Shown piece after piece: positions 56,119 to 64,000 of a stretch of 64,000 bases of DNA. Below the pieces are notes generated by a model that saw only the letters and a program-made list of their open reading frames with translations, had not been told where the DNA came from and made no database searches. Numbering within the stretch: the first letter of the stretch is position 1; every line of letters starts with the position of its first letter. Where the stretch lies: assembly GCA_001465935.1 (NCBI GenBank), contig LNKV01000042.1:124001-188000 (forward strand). The letters run 5' to 3'. The position numbers and the translations under genes are program-made. Source of the DNA: Clarireedia homoeocarpa. Taxonomy: Eukaryota > Ascomycota > Leotiomycetes > Helotiales > Rutstroemiaceae.

Positions 56119-57648
56119 CTACATCCCACCCATCAACCCATACCCCACCCCACTGCCCACCTGTCTTAACCCCTCCGGCTTCTCAAACCCCCTCAACACC
56201 TGACTCGGCCTCTTCAGTCCCTCCGGAATCTCATCCTCCTTCCCCTCCTTCACCGCAACACACTCCGCATCTGCTGGCCCCACCGTCAACACAATCCTGC
56301 CCTTCGTATCAATGCTCGCATGCTGCGGGCTGACATGGACCTTCGACCCGCCAACCTTCTCCGGCTCCACCGCAATCAAGCCTGGGATTGCGATCTCGCG
56401 GCTCGTGATCTGCGAGGCGCGGGTTTCGAAGGCGCCGGCGTCGACACCTAGCGGAATTTCAGTTACGATGCCACCGACGCCGAGGCGCGGCGGCAGGTTG
56501 CCGCTGCTGGCTTGTTTGGGGAGTACGATGCGTGCTTGGACGGGTGGGTGCGCACGTTGCGGGCCGTAAGCTGGGTGGTTGAAGATCCAACTGGCGGTGC
56601 GGGAGTATGAAAGGCCGGCGGAGGGGTGAGTTTTCGGGGGGCCGGAGGCGGCGTAGGGAGAGCTGGAGACGGGGGCTGTGAGATTTGGGGAAGATCGAGG
56701 GGCTGCGAAGATGCCGTCGACGGCTTGACCGAATATTTCTGCTTCATCGACTGGTGGGGGAACGGATGGGGGGAGGTCGAGGAATGTGCGGATATGTTTG
56801 AAGAGGTCGGCGCCGTCGTGGCGGAGGCGCCTGATGTAGAGTAAGAGTTTTTCGTCGCTGATGTCGCTTGCGTGAACCACTTTCCTGCCGCCTACACTGA
56901 TGTCGCTTGCTTGAACCACTTCACTGCCGTCTATGGCTTCGGCGTTTTCGCTGATGTCGCTTGCTTGAACCACTTCACTGCCGCCTATGGCTTCGGTGTT
57001 TTCTGGTTCTTCTCGCAATGCCCGTGTAGCGGCTGCGGCGCAAGCTCCTCGTAGGAACTCACGGAATTCACCCTTCTTTCTGCCAACCTCATTCATTACG
57101 TAGTGTTCGAATTCCCCCTCACTGAGCCCCGCAAGCCAAGGCCCATTGAATTTCCATCGTTTGTCGGCGTGATCGAAGGCGTGGTCTGCTGGTGATTCAG
57201 TCGTATCGATTTCATCCTCAAAAACACTTTTCGATGGAGGTTGAGCATCAATGTATCCCGTAGCCCTATCCGACTTGGTTTTGATAGGGGTTTGGAGAGG
57301 AATATTCATTTCCTGCCATTTCTGCAACGTCAAACTGTGGTCTGCGGCGGAAGCGAAATCGGTAACATGCTCGTATGTATCGATAGCTTCGACACGGATT
57401 ATGGGCGTGGAAGTCCGTGTTGTAGCCCGCAGAGGTAGAGGTCGCTTGAATCCCCAATCTCCCTTGTTCAATGATGATTGCGGGGTGGTGATGGATTGGT
57501 GAATAGGGTATGGTAAGGTTGCGGTGTCGGAGTTGAAAGCTGCCCCAGAGGTGAGAGTTCCCGCTGGTCGAGGTAATGGGTTGGGGATCGAAAATACTCT
57601 AGATGCTCGCAGCAGAGAGCCACCGGGGGACATTGATCGTGAAGCCAT
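56119..57648 (-). CDS. unrecognised protein, 509 aa, with internal repeats
   Basis: Single-exon frame from ATG 57648 (MASRSMSPGGSLLRASRVFS), the first ATG in context. No signal peptide; mostly Pro/Ser/Ala-rich. Ordered-looking parts are residues about 165-210 (DKRWKFNGPWLAGLSEGEFE, RKKGEFREFLRGACAAAATR) and the region after the repeats (KLLLYIRRLRHDGADLFKHI). Between them lie two perfect or near-perfect copies of an 18-residue unit (SEVVQASDIS core) and a diverged third. The C-terminal third has a strand-like segment (PQHASIDTKGRIVLTVGPAD). I do not know the family; it reads like a conserved but unnamed ascomycete protein. Codon use is GC-richer than the flanks. Confidence 0.7.
   Translation of the reverse strand: MASRSMSPGGSLLRASRVFSIPNPLPRPAGTLTSGAAFNSDTATLPYPIHQSITTPQSSLNKGDWGFKRPLPLRATTRTSTPIIRVEAIDTYEHVTDFASAADHSLTLQKWQEMNIPLQTPIKTKSDRATGYIDAQPPSKSVFEDEIDTTESPADHAFDHADKRWKFNGPWLAGLSEGEFEHYVMNEVGRKKGEFREFLRGACAAAATRALREEPENTEAIGGSEVVQASDISENAEAIDGSEVVQASDISVGGRKVVHASDISDEKLLLYIRRLRHDGADLFKHIRTFLDLPPSVPPPVDEAEIFGQAVDGIFAAPRSSPNLTAPVSSSPYAASGPPKTHPSAGLSYSRTASWIFNHPAYGPQRAHPPVQARIVLPKQASSGNLPPRLGVGGIVTEIPLGVDAGAFETRASQITSREIAIPGLIAVEPEKVGGSKVHVSPQHASIDTKGRIVLTVGPADAECVAVKEGKEDEIPEGLKRPSQVLRGFEKPEGLRQVGSGVGYGLMGGM
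56878..57002 (-). repeat. 54-nt coding tandem repeat
   Basis: Two adjacent 54-nt units (about 56896-56949 and 56950-57003 on the plus strand) differ at only a few positions and encode the SEVVQASDISENAEAIDG-type peptide. A third diverged partial copy (VHASDIS) adjoins. High DNA identity suggests recent duplication and possible length variation between strains. Confidence 0.85.
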
Positions 57649-59805
57649 GGCTTTCCAGACTGGAGCTTCCCCGAGCTCTGAGGACGCGGATAGTATTACA
57701 GCCTTTAGGTTTTTTGCACCGTGCCCGCTACACTTATCCTGGGTCCACCACTGCTACCTCTGTTTACAGTGTCTGTCGTGTTGGAAGCCAATTGCACTCA
57801 ATTTCTCCAATTTCACATGTGGTGCACAAAATCTTGAGGTTCTCGACAAATTTCAAGATTTAAGGCTAAGCCTATTTTGGTTATAGTGAAGATTTAGCTA
57901 TCGACATTCACATGAGGACTGTTGTGCTTCGATGGAAAGGGGTTTTAATTGTATCTAATCGATATTAACGATGCTGTGGTTTGAGCTCGAGTCTTGCAGT
58001 GAAAGTATGTTGTGTTCTCAATGTCATGAATATCACTGAGGGGTGAATAGCTTCATTAAGTATAGTCGCCCTAGGTGTCTAGGTCCATGACTAGAGGTAT
58101 ACAGAAGCGTTGCGAGTCCTCGAATGATCTTGTAATCATCTATCTTCAAGTTTTGCTCAGGCTAAGCTATAAGAGATCAATGTAGTATTCAATCCTCTAA
58201 GAATTCGTATCCCCTGTTTCCTTCGCATCTCTTTCCTCAATCCTTAGCAGATTATCTCCTGAGCAATTCACAGAGCTGGGCATATACATATACCAAAGCA
58301 CTCCGGAGTTCAATAACCACTCAGCAAAATCCCTCGCCAAACTCTTATTTAGCTTTCGAGCGACATTAGTCGCGACGACGGCCTAGTTGAGCGGCCAAAA
58401 TAGAGCGTATGCCAATGGGAAGTTCTTGTCTTGAATAGGGAAAATTGCTGCCCAAAAATCATTCAGCCCACGTCATATATCGTATTGCAACACTGGTTGC
58501 TATCCATAGACGAAGCACAAATGACAAATGTTCAGTCCGATCACTAGCAGCTCGAGGAAGTTTGCCTCCCGAGAAATCATCCCCGGATCTTCAATGTATT
58601 GTGTACGATTGGGTACTACATGATCTTCACGGAACCCTTCTAGATAGAACTAATTGCAAAGGCTCACTGCATATATTCCTGCTTACAAAGACCTTTACGC
58701 TGACCTGCAGCATTGGATTACGGTGAAAGCCAAGATCATCACCGACCATTACAGATGCATCTGTAGGCTGATAACACTGGTATATCAGGTTGCTCCGGGT
58801 GCAAATCACCGCGTAATTTGCTCAAATGTTCGTGGGCTGCTGATGTCCGGCCGACCGTTGGGAGAACACGGAATGTGAGGATCATCTGATATGAAGTTTC
58901 CGCTTACTCGGAATTATATATACCAAGACAAATTTAGACAAGGAACCAAGATGACGTCGGTGCGATACACCGTTTTTGAGAAGTGTTTCTCGTTGATACC
59001 TTTTTCAAGACTCAATTACGCTCCGCGTGGTACTTACGAAAACGTCCACCACACGTGCTCAACCCGCTGCTTGGAGTGTACATTGCAGCACACAGCAGGA
59101 CTCGAAAACGATGAATCGGAGCGTTCTAGATTTGCTAGGCCCGACAAGAGGGGTTCGCATGCTCAATGACGATTTCATAGGGCAGTATCGTCGTTGTGCA
59201 TATGGTTTGTGGTCATGCCTGATAAGTGGAGAATGTTGGCAGTATCCCACGCAACTGTGCCGGGGAACGCGCCCGCCCGAGGCATACTAAGTCACAGATC
59301 GTGTAGAGACATCCACCCTCCGGGGAAGAATTTGAAATTCTTTTTTCTTTTTTCTTTTTTCTTTTTGCAAATGCTGTGGTGATCCGGATCACGAATTGGC
59401 CAATTGGATTGTAAATTGCGACGGCCTTGGGGTAACGAATGAACATAGGTCTCCACTTGGATTTGTCTGATATGAGAATGGATTCCTCAGAATGGTTCGC
59501 TGTACCCCGCATGCGTATAGCAAAAAGCGAACAGTCTCGCATGAAATGAATGGATATCGGCGAATAGTGGCCGATACCAACATTGCGAAAGTAAGCGGCC
59601 TCGAAATTGGCCCAGTCCCGGCAATTCCTGAGATGTGTGGCGTACAAGTTGCAGGAAATCTGGTTGCCTCTTCTTTCGGTGTAAGACATGTATGTGGACG
59701 GCGTGAAGGGGGCACAGGCACCGATGAGAATAAGGAGGCAAAAAAAGAGAAAAGAAGGCTTCTCGAAATACCATCATTGCGACGTAAGGGTAGGAGGATG
59801 TGTTC

Positions 59806-59838
59806 ATGCGTGTTGTTGCGTGTTGTTGCGTGTTGTAA
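59806..59838. repeat. TGCGTGTTGT decamer repeat
   Basis: Three copies of TGCGTGTTGT in a row (GTGTTGTTGCGTGTTGTTGC pattern). Confidence 0.8.
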
Positions 59839-60536
59839 AGTTTGAAAAATGCCAAAAAGCGATTATCCGAGGCAAGCGATGGGATGGTTGCCCATACATC
59901 GGGCAGAAGTATACACGATCGTGAAGGCTCTAGATGCAGTCCACGGCCGCAGATCGCACGTGTTGAGAGGGCGGGAAGGAACGATGGCATGGTGCTAAAG
60001 CGCGAATGGTAGTCTGCCACACTTGCATGGCACGCATTGCTAGCCTGATATCAACCTTTGAATAGAAGCAACTTTAAGCAACTTTTTCTTTGATTCGTGC
60101 ACTTGAACATTGCGCCCCTTTTGATACGTTGATACTTCGTACAGCTTTGATAGACAAGGCGATCCGAAATAAAAGGTCGAGGTCTCGACCGCTGGCCCCC
60201 GAGCCCGAGACTTTTGCTTGCCTCGTGCCCAACTTGCTAGTCAATCATTCGTGTTGCTGAGACGAATAGAATGAAATGGTGCGCAACGATTTCCACCCTT
60301 CCGGGCTGTATAAGTAAAAAGTATGACATGCGAGAAGCTGCCTGCTATCTAAGCCTGAGACGCATGATTGGGAAAGACAAACGGTTTTTTTTTTTCCCCT
60401 TGAGCTATGAGTGTGTGATCGGGAGACAAAGAGGATTAGTGGGGTGACTGGCCATGCATGAAGCGGCGCGAGAAGTCGAGTGCTTCATCCAATTATTTGA
60501 TGGAGAGGCAGTGGGATCACATTGGCTGTGGCTGCT

Positions 60537-60568
60537 GGCTGTTGGCTGTTGGCTGTTGGCTGTTGGCT
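60537..60568. repeat. GGCTGTT heptamer array
   Basis: Four head-to-tail copies of GGCTGTT, followed by GGCTAG. Confidence 0.9.
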
Positions 60569-60786
60569 AGCAGAACCATCTCCCGATCCCAAGCCTCCTC
60601 GGATGCCAAAATCAGCAAACTCAGCTGCAAATATTTGCTATTCGTGTGTGAGGCTTTGCTCCCAGATGACCCAGCGAATGGTTGGATAAGAGAATTGACA
60701 CGGTATACGCGCTTGGTTTGGGTATGGAATATTATATTTTTGGCCATGACAGGCAGAATTGCTCGTAACGTCTACCTTACTTTTCG

Positions 60787-60850
60787 TACACACGCCTACA
60801 CACGCCTACACACGCCTACACAAGTCCACACAAGTCCACACAAGTCTACC
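60787..60850. repeat. decamer array CACGCCTACA / CAAGTCCACA
   Basis: Six 10-bp units: three CACGCCTACA, two CAAGTCCACA and one CAAGTCTACC. Units within each subtype are identical while the subtypes differ, showing block-wise expansion. Confidence 0.9.
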
Positions 60851-60940
60851 CAAAGCCTTGCGGCCAAGTAAATTGTCATGCAGTGGAGGGGAATGCGAAC
60901 GGAAAGTAGGGCCGCATCTGAGGCTATGTAACTTGAGGGA

Positions 60941-60972
60941 TTCATGGGTTCATGGGTTTATGGGTTCATGGA
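60941..60972. repeat. TTCATGGG octamer array
   Basis: Four octamers: TTCATGGG twice, TTTATGGG and TTCATGGA. Confidence 0.88.
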
Positions 60973-61107
60973 GTCCAAATCGAGCGGAAATCGAGGGACG
61001 GAGTTGTGTAGCCCGAATTGTCAACAAGCGAGAAGTGGCAGAGGCATCAATCAATATTGTTTTCCAGCTGCGAGGCCGATGGCGCGGTGTGGGTGTCGGT
61101 GGGAAGG

Positions 61108-61142
61108 GTCGCACCTCGCACCTCGCACCTCGCACCTCGCAC
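61108..61142. repeat. TCGCACC heptamer array
   Basis: Five copies of TCGCACC, the last ending in T. Confidence 0.9.
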
Positions 61143-61255
61143 TGGTACAGTAAGGGTCATATGGATGATGATGGTAGTATGCAGGGCAAACAAAGTAAGT
61201 CTACGTACTGTACTTGGACTGTACTTGGACTGCACATGTACATAAGTTAGAAAGT

Positions 61256-61376
61256 ATGTATGTTTCTATGTCTCTATGTCTCTATGTCTCCATGTCTCCA
61301 TGTTTCCATGTAATGTATGTTTCTATGTCTCCATGTCTCCATGTAATGTATGTTTCTACATACGTACAATACATAC
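61256..61376. repeat. TCTATGTC octamer array with higher-order copy
   Basis: Runs of TCTATGTC and TCCATGTC octamers between two copies of ATGTATGTTTCTATGTC, then a short imperfect palindrome ACATACGTACAATACATACGT. The array and its flank have been duplicated together once. Confidence 0.8.
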
Positions 61377-61682
61377 GTAGGGAATTAATTGTCAGCTACC
61401 CATGCCATTTGAATCATATAAACGTAACTGTTGGAATCTGTCATAGGGTAGATGTCATCGTGCGCTGGATATCACGGAGAAATTGGCGGTGGGAAGGCAG
61501 ATGAGCACCAAAATGAGTGGGGAAGAAGCAGGCGTAAGACAAATCTCGAAGACTCCAGAACAGTCTCCGTTATCTCGCTGCATTTGCTGTCCAGAGGTAC
61601 CGTTTCATCGCGCTCAAAGGAGCACAACTGAAGGAAAGTCGTTGACTTGCACCGGAACATGTCGCAAATCATTCCCTTTTCC

Positions 61683-61845
61683 TGTGTGTGTATGTGTGAG
61701 ATGTGTGTATGTGTGTATGTATGTATGTATGTGTGAGATGTGTGATGTACGATGTATGATGTACGATGTACAATGTACAATGTACAATGAATGTACAATG
61801 AATGTACAATGTACAGTACAATGTACTACAAAGTACTGCAAAGTA
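61683..61845. repeat. TGTG / TATG / GATGTAC / AATGTAC arrays
   Basis: Overlapping low-complexity arrays: TGTGTGTATG, (TATG)n at 61717-61732, GATGTACGATGTATGATG, then repeated CAATGTA words to about 61825 and TACAAAGTACTG copies. All open frames here are translations of these repeats. Confidence 0.85.
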
Positions 61846-63025
61846 CTGGTACTGGCTTTTGTCCCATCCTATGGCGTTACTTTGCACCATCGGCGCATCT
61901 AGGGAAGACGCTGCCAGTTCCGGGCATTCTGGGCACACTGTGGGCGCTCCGGGCATCCTGGAGAACGTGCTCTATTCCTTGCTCTTGCGGGTGCTGTTTC
62001 CCTGCAGCGCCATTTCTACTGGATAAAGAGAACAACCAACCACTTATATGATGATATCAACCAACCACTTACCATGATGCGAGGGGATGAGAGGGGATGC
62101 GAGGGCATGGGATTCATGAGGCAAAAGGAGGGTGAGGGATGAGTAAGAAAGAATGCCCAGTGTATAACTCCGAATCAATCATGTATAATGTGCTCCTCTC
62201 CTGGCCAGACTACGGCCAGACTACCGCCAGAGCCCGCCCCCATAAAATCATAAATCCTGAATTAAGAACAAGAAAAACCATCTCCACTTCCGGTCTTTCC
62301 ACCATTCCACCTTTCCACGCTTGATATCCACGCTTGATATCCACTGTCGTCCATCACTCCATCACTCCACAATAATTCGGAATCATCAGGTACGAAGAAA
62401 GATCGTCCACGTACAGAAAAGTCAGCCAGAGGACCCAGGGCCCAGATATCAGGTATCAGAAATCCTTGCTGTTAGTGTGCCTCTCGAATCATCGTCGTCA
62501 AAAGGCCTCCTCGTCCTCCTCCTCTTCATACCTTCATACCCATATCCCATACACAACCCCTTCTGAGCTGTAAGGAGAGACCGAACAACAAGCCAAAAAG
62601 CCCATCTTTTTGGATCCATACTACCCATACTTCCAGGGACACAACTTATTAATCCACAATCACACACATCCTTGATCCTATTCATGCCAGATCAGTCTGA
62701 CATTCCGACATCCCACGTTGATGTACCAGTACCACTTGAAATCCAGGTTACAAACCGTCATGCTAAGAGCGAGTACCGGAGTCGGCCGTCAATAAGTAAT
62801 TCCTTTTGCTCGATACCTTGAAAAAAAAAAACCAAAAAACAAAAAAGCCTCAACTGTCACACGCCATTTATTTATACACTTATTCGTTTTATACCAACTT
62901 CTTGCATAACGCACAAATATATTCTCTCATACCCCTCCAACCTCAAAACCACCTCTTATCCACAACCCCTCATCAAACCTACTACCTTCACGCTACTCTT
63001 AAGCGCTGCAGCAAACACCTTCAAG

Positions 63026-64000
63026 ATGCCCGACTATATGCGAAGACACAATACCGACATGCATATGTATAGCAGGGAATCCCGGCAGAGCGATGAATCG
63101 TCTCGAGATTCTCAAAGCACAGCTCCTACCTCAGTCTACAGCAACACCAGACCCTCAATCCACCAGAGCCATTTCGACCGATCCTACTACTATCAAAAGA
63201 ATGCGCTGGATTTCGTACCTTATGAGGACATCTCTCCCGCCACAACATACTACCCGCGATCATCCCAAGATACCTATGCCTCAACTTCCGCTTCCCAGGA
63301 AGACCTCTTCGAAGAGCCAGAATCATACGATCCAGAATATGAAGTACCCGAATACAAGGAGGTGGTGGAGAGCAACTTAAGACCCTCGACGTCTCACGAT
63401 TTTGCTCACTTCTTCCCCTCGAGTAAACGCCTATTGATTCGTCATGATGATACTTCGTATGATGGGAACATGAACCTCCGCGTTGACACCGAGACTGGAT
63501 ATGGTCGGAATAGAGAAGTGGTTCAGCTTTTCCACTTGCGCATGCATGATCTCAAGAAACGCGAATTCAGTCTTCGAAGATATGAACGCTCAAGCGGTCG
63601 GGAAGTCTGCCACTCGAGTAGAAAATACGCCAAACCTGCTGCAGAGCGACGACCTGCTGCTCTGACAAGATCAGTCAGCAATGCCTTTGCTAGCATTTGC
63701 AAGCCGGATTTCAAGCGCACCATCTCCACGAATGCAAACGGTGCGAGTTCCATTGTCGGAATCAAGAGACAAGATAGCGGATATGTATCCAACGAAGACT
63801 CTGATGACGAGTTTGAGGATTTCATGACCGAGAAGAAAGCTGCTGCCGCTGCAATGATACCTACCAACACCACCAAACTTGAGTTCTCAAACTATGCACA
63901 AATTGAAGTCAAACGCCGGGGAGCTAAATCTGCGAAGCGATATGAGTTCGAATATTGGGGTCATTCCTACACCTGGAAGCGAGTCACGGAAAAGGATGGA
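63026..64000 (+). CDS. conserved fungal protein, 5' part, cut by window end
   Basis: An open frame of 325 codons from ATG 63026 (MPDYMRRHNTDMHMYSRES) stays open to the last base, so the gene continues outside. The first 130 residues are Ser/Tyr/Glu-rich and disordered. From about residue 140 there is an ordered pattern: LLIRHDDTSYDGNMNLRVDT, VVQLFHLRMHDLKKREFSLR, RYERSSGREVCHSSRKYA, then KRQDSGYVSNEDSDDEFED and TNTTKLEFSNYAQIEVKRRG followed by YEFEYWGHSYTWKRV. I have the impression of a widely conserved Pezizomycotina protein of unknown function. No introns needed in the visible part. The upstream pyrimidine-rich leader fits this start. Confidence 0.85.
   Translation, partial: MPDYMRRHNTDMHMYSRESRQSDESSRDSQSTAPTSVYSNTRPSIHQSHFDRSYYYQKNALDFVPYEDISPATTYYPRSSQDTYASTSASQEDLFEEPESYDPEYEVPEYKEVVESNLRPSTSHDFAHFFPSSKRLLIRHDDTSYDGNMNLRVDTETGYGRNREVVQLFHLRMHDLKKREFSLRRYERSSGREVCHSSRKYAKPAAERRPAALTRSVSNAFASICKPDFKRTISTNANGASSIVGIKRQDSGYVSNEDSDDEFEDFMTEKKAAAAAMIPTNTTKLEFSNYAQIEVKRRGAKSAKRYEFEYWGHSYTWKRVTEKDG

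Larger units (their letters stand above)
57649..63025. other. 5.4 kb gene-free, minisatellite-rich spacer
   Basis: Separates the divergent 509-aa gene and the gene starting at 63026. I find no frame with motifs, splice-consistent joins or sustained coding pattern. 57900-59300 is AT-rich with stops in all frames. 59300-62300 has many short tandem arrays; 62300-63025 is pyrimidine-rich and probably the leader/promoter of the next gene. A long regulatory region or noncoding transcript is possible but nothing shows it directly. Confidence 0.5.

Noticed and set aside
61472..61956. Several open frames rich in His/Tyr/Thr/Ile on both strands
   Set aside because: Pure translations of TGTA/TATG-type microsatellites.
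1..64000. tRNA genes, rRNA and CRISPR arrays
   Set aside because: No T-loop plus anticodon arm combination, no rRNA-like block, and no regularly spaced repeats with unique spacers were noticed; tRNA absence is not certain without a scan.

Overview
The window is nuclear DNA of a filamentous ascomycete. Genes are separated by AT-rich spacers and carry short GT-AG introns, mostly 40-60 nt with CTAAC/CTGAC-like branch sites. The gene families are fungal: 2EXR, FunK1 kinase, DUF7924-type, Bbc1/Mti1 SH3, Hos3-type deacetylase and the kinetochore protein Fta1. Gene content and base composition suggest Leotiomycetes, possibly Sclerotiniaceae (Botrytis/Sclerotinia relatives). That placement is an inference, not a measurement.

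Left part (1-12 kb), accessory and gene-poor: a DJ-1/PfpI protein (753-1508), a small secreted protein (5609-6159), and a divergent pair of decayed genes. The pair is an MFS drug/toxin transporter (7245-9222, minus) and a cytochrome P450 (about 9550-11097, plus). Both keep recognisable motifs and introns but carry several stops and frameshifts, so this looks like a dead transport and oxidation locus.

Middle part (12-50 kb), mostly housekeeping: Whi5/Nrm1-like cell-cycle repressor, Fta1/CENP-L kinetochore protein with an 88-codon reading frame just downstream, small secreted Ala-rich protein, pantoate-beta-alanine ligase, DEAD-box helicase Dbp7, an unrecognised gene with a one-base frame break (24625-26194), an unrecognised 129-aa two-exon gene, aldehyde dehydrogenase, Esf2, an unrecognised 229-aa protein overlapping the end of ESF2, a coiled-coil protein, a 2EXR protein, queuine tRNA-ribosyltransferase, Hos3-like histone deacetylase, ribosomal protein eS17, Rtr1/RPAP2 CTD phosphatase, and an SH3 protein of the Bbc1/Mti1 type. 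Ribosome production is well represented (Dbp7, Esf2, eS17).

Right part (50-64 kb), mixed and repeat-rich: a broken FunK1 kinase beside a DUF7924-type protein with a possible nuclease-like core, a secreted pepsin-like protein with altered active-site triads, and a roughly 1 kb block of microsatellites. Then come an unrecognised 509-aa protein with 54-nt internal repeats, a 5.4 kb gene-free stretch rich in different minisatellites, and the start of a conserved fungal protein that runs off the window (63026 onward).

Multi-exon models were built by eye from splice signals and frame continuity. I checked that exon lengths sum to whole codons. No homology search was possible, so family names rest on recognised motifs. 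I saw no tRNA, rRNA, CRISPR array or intact transposon.
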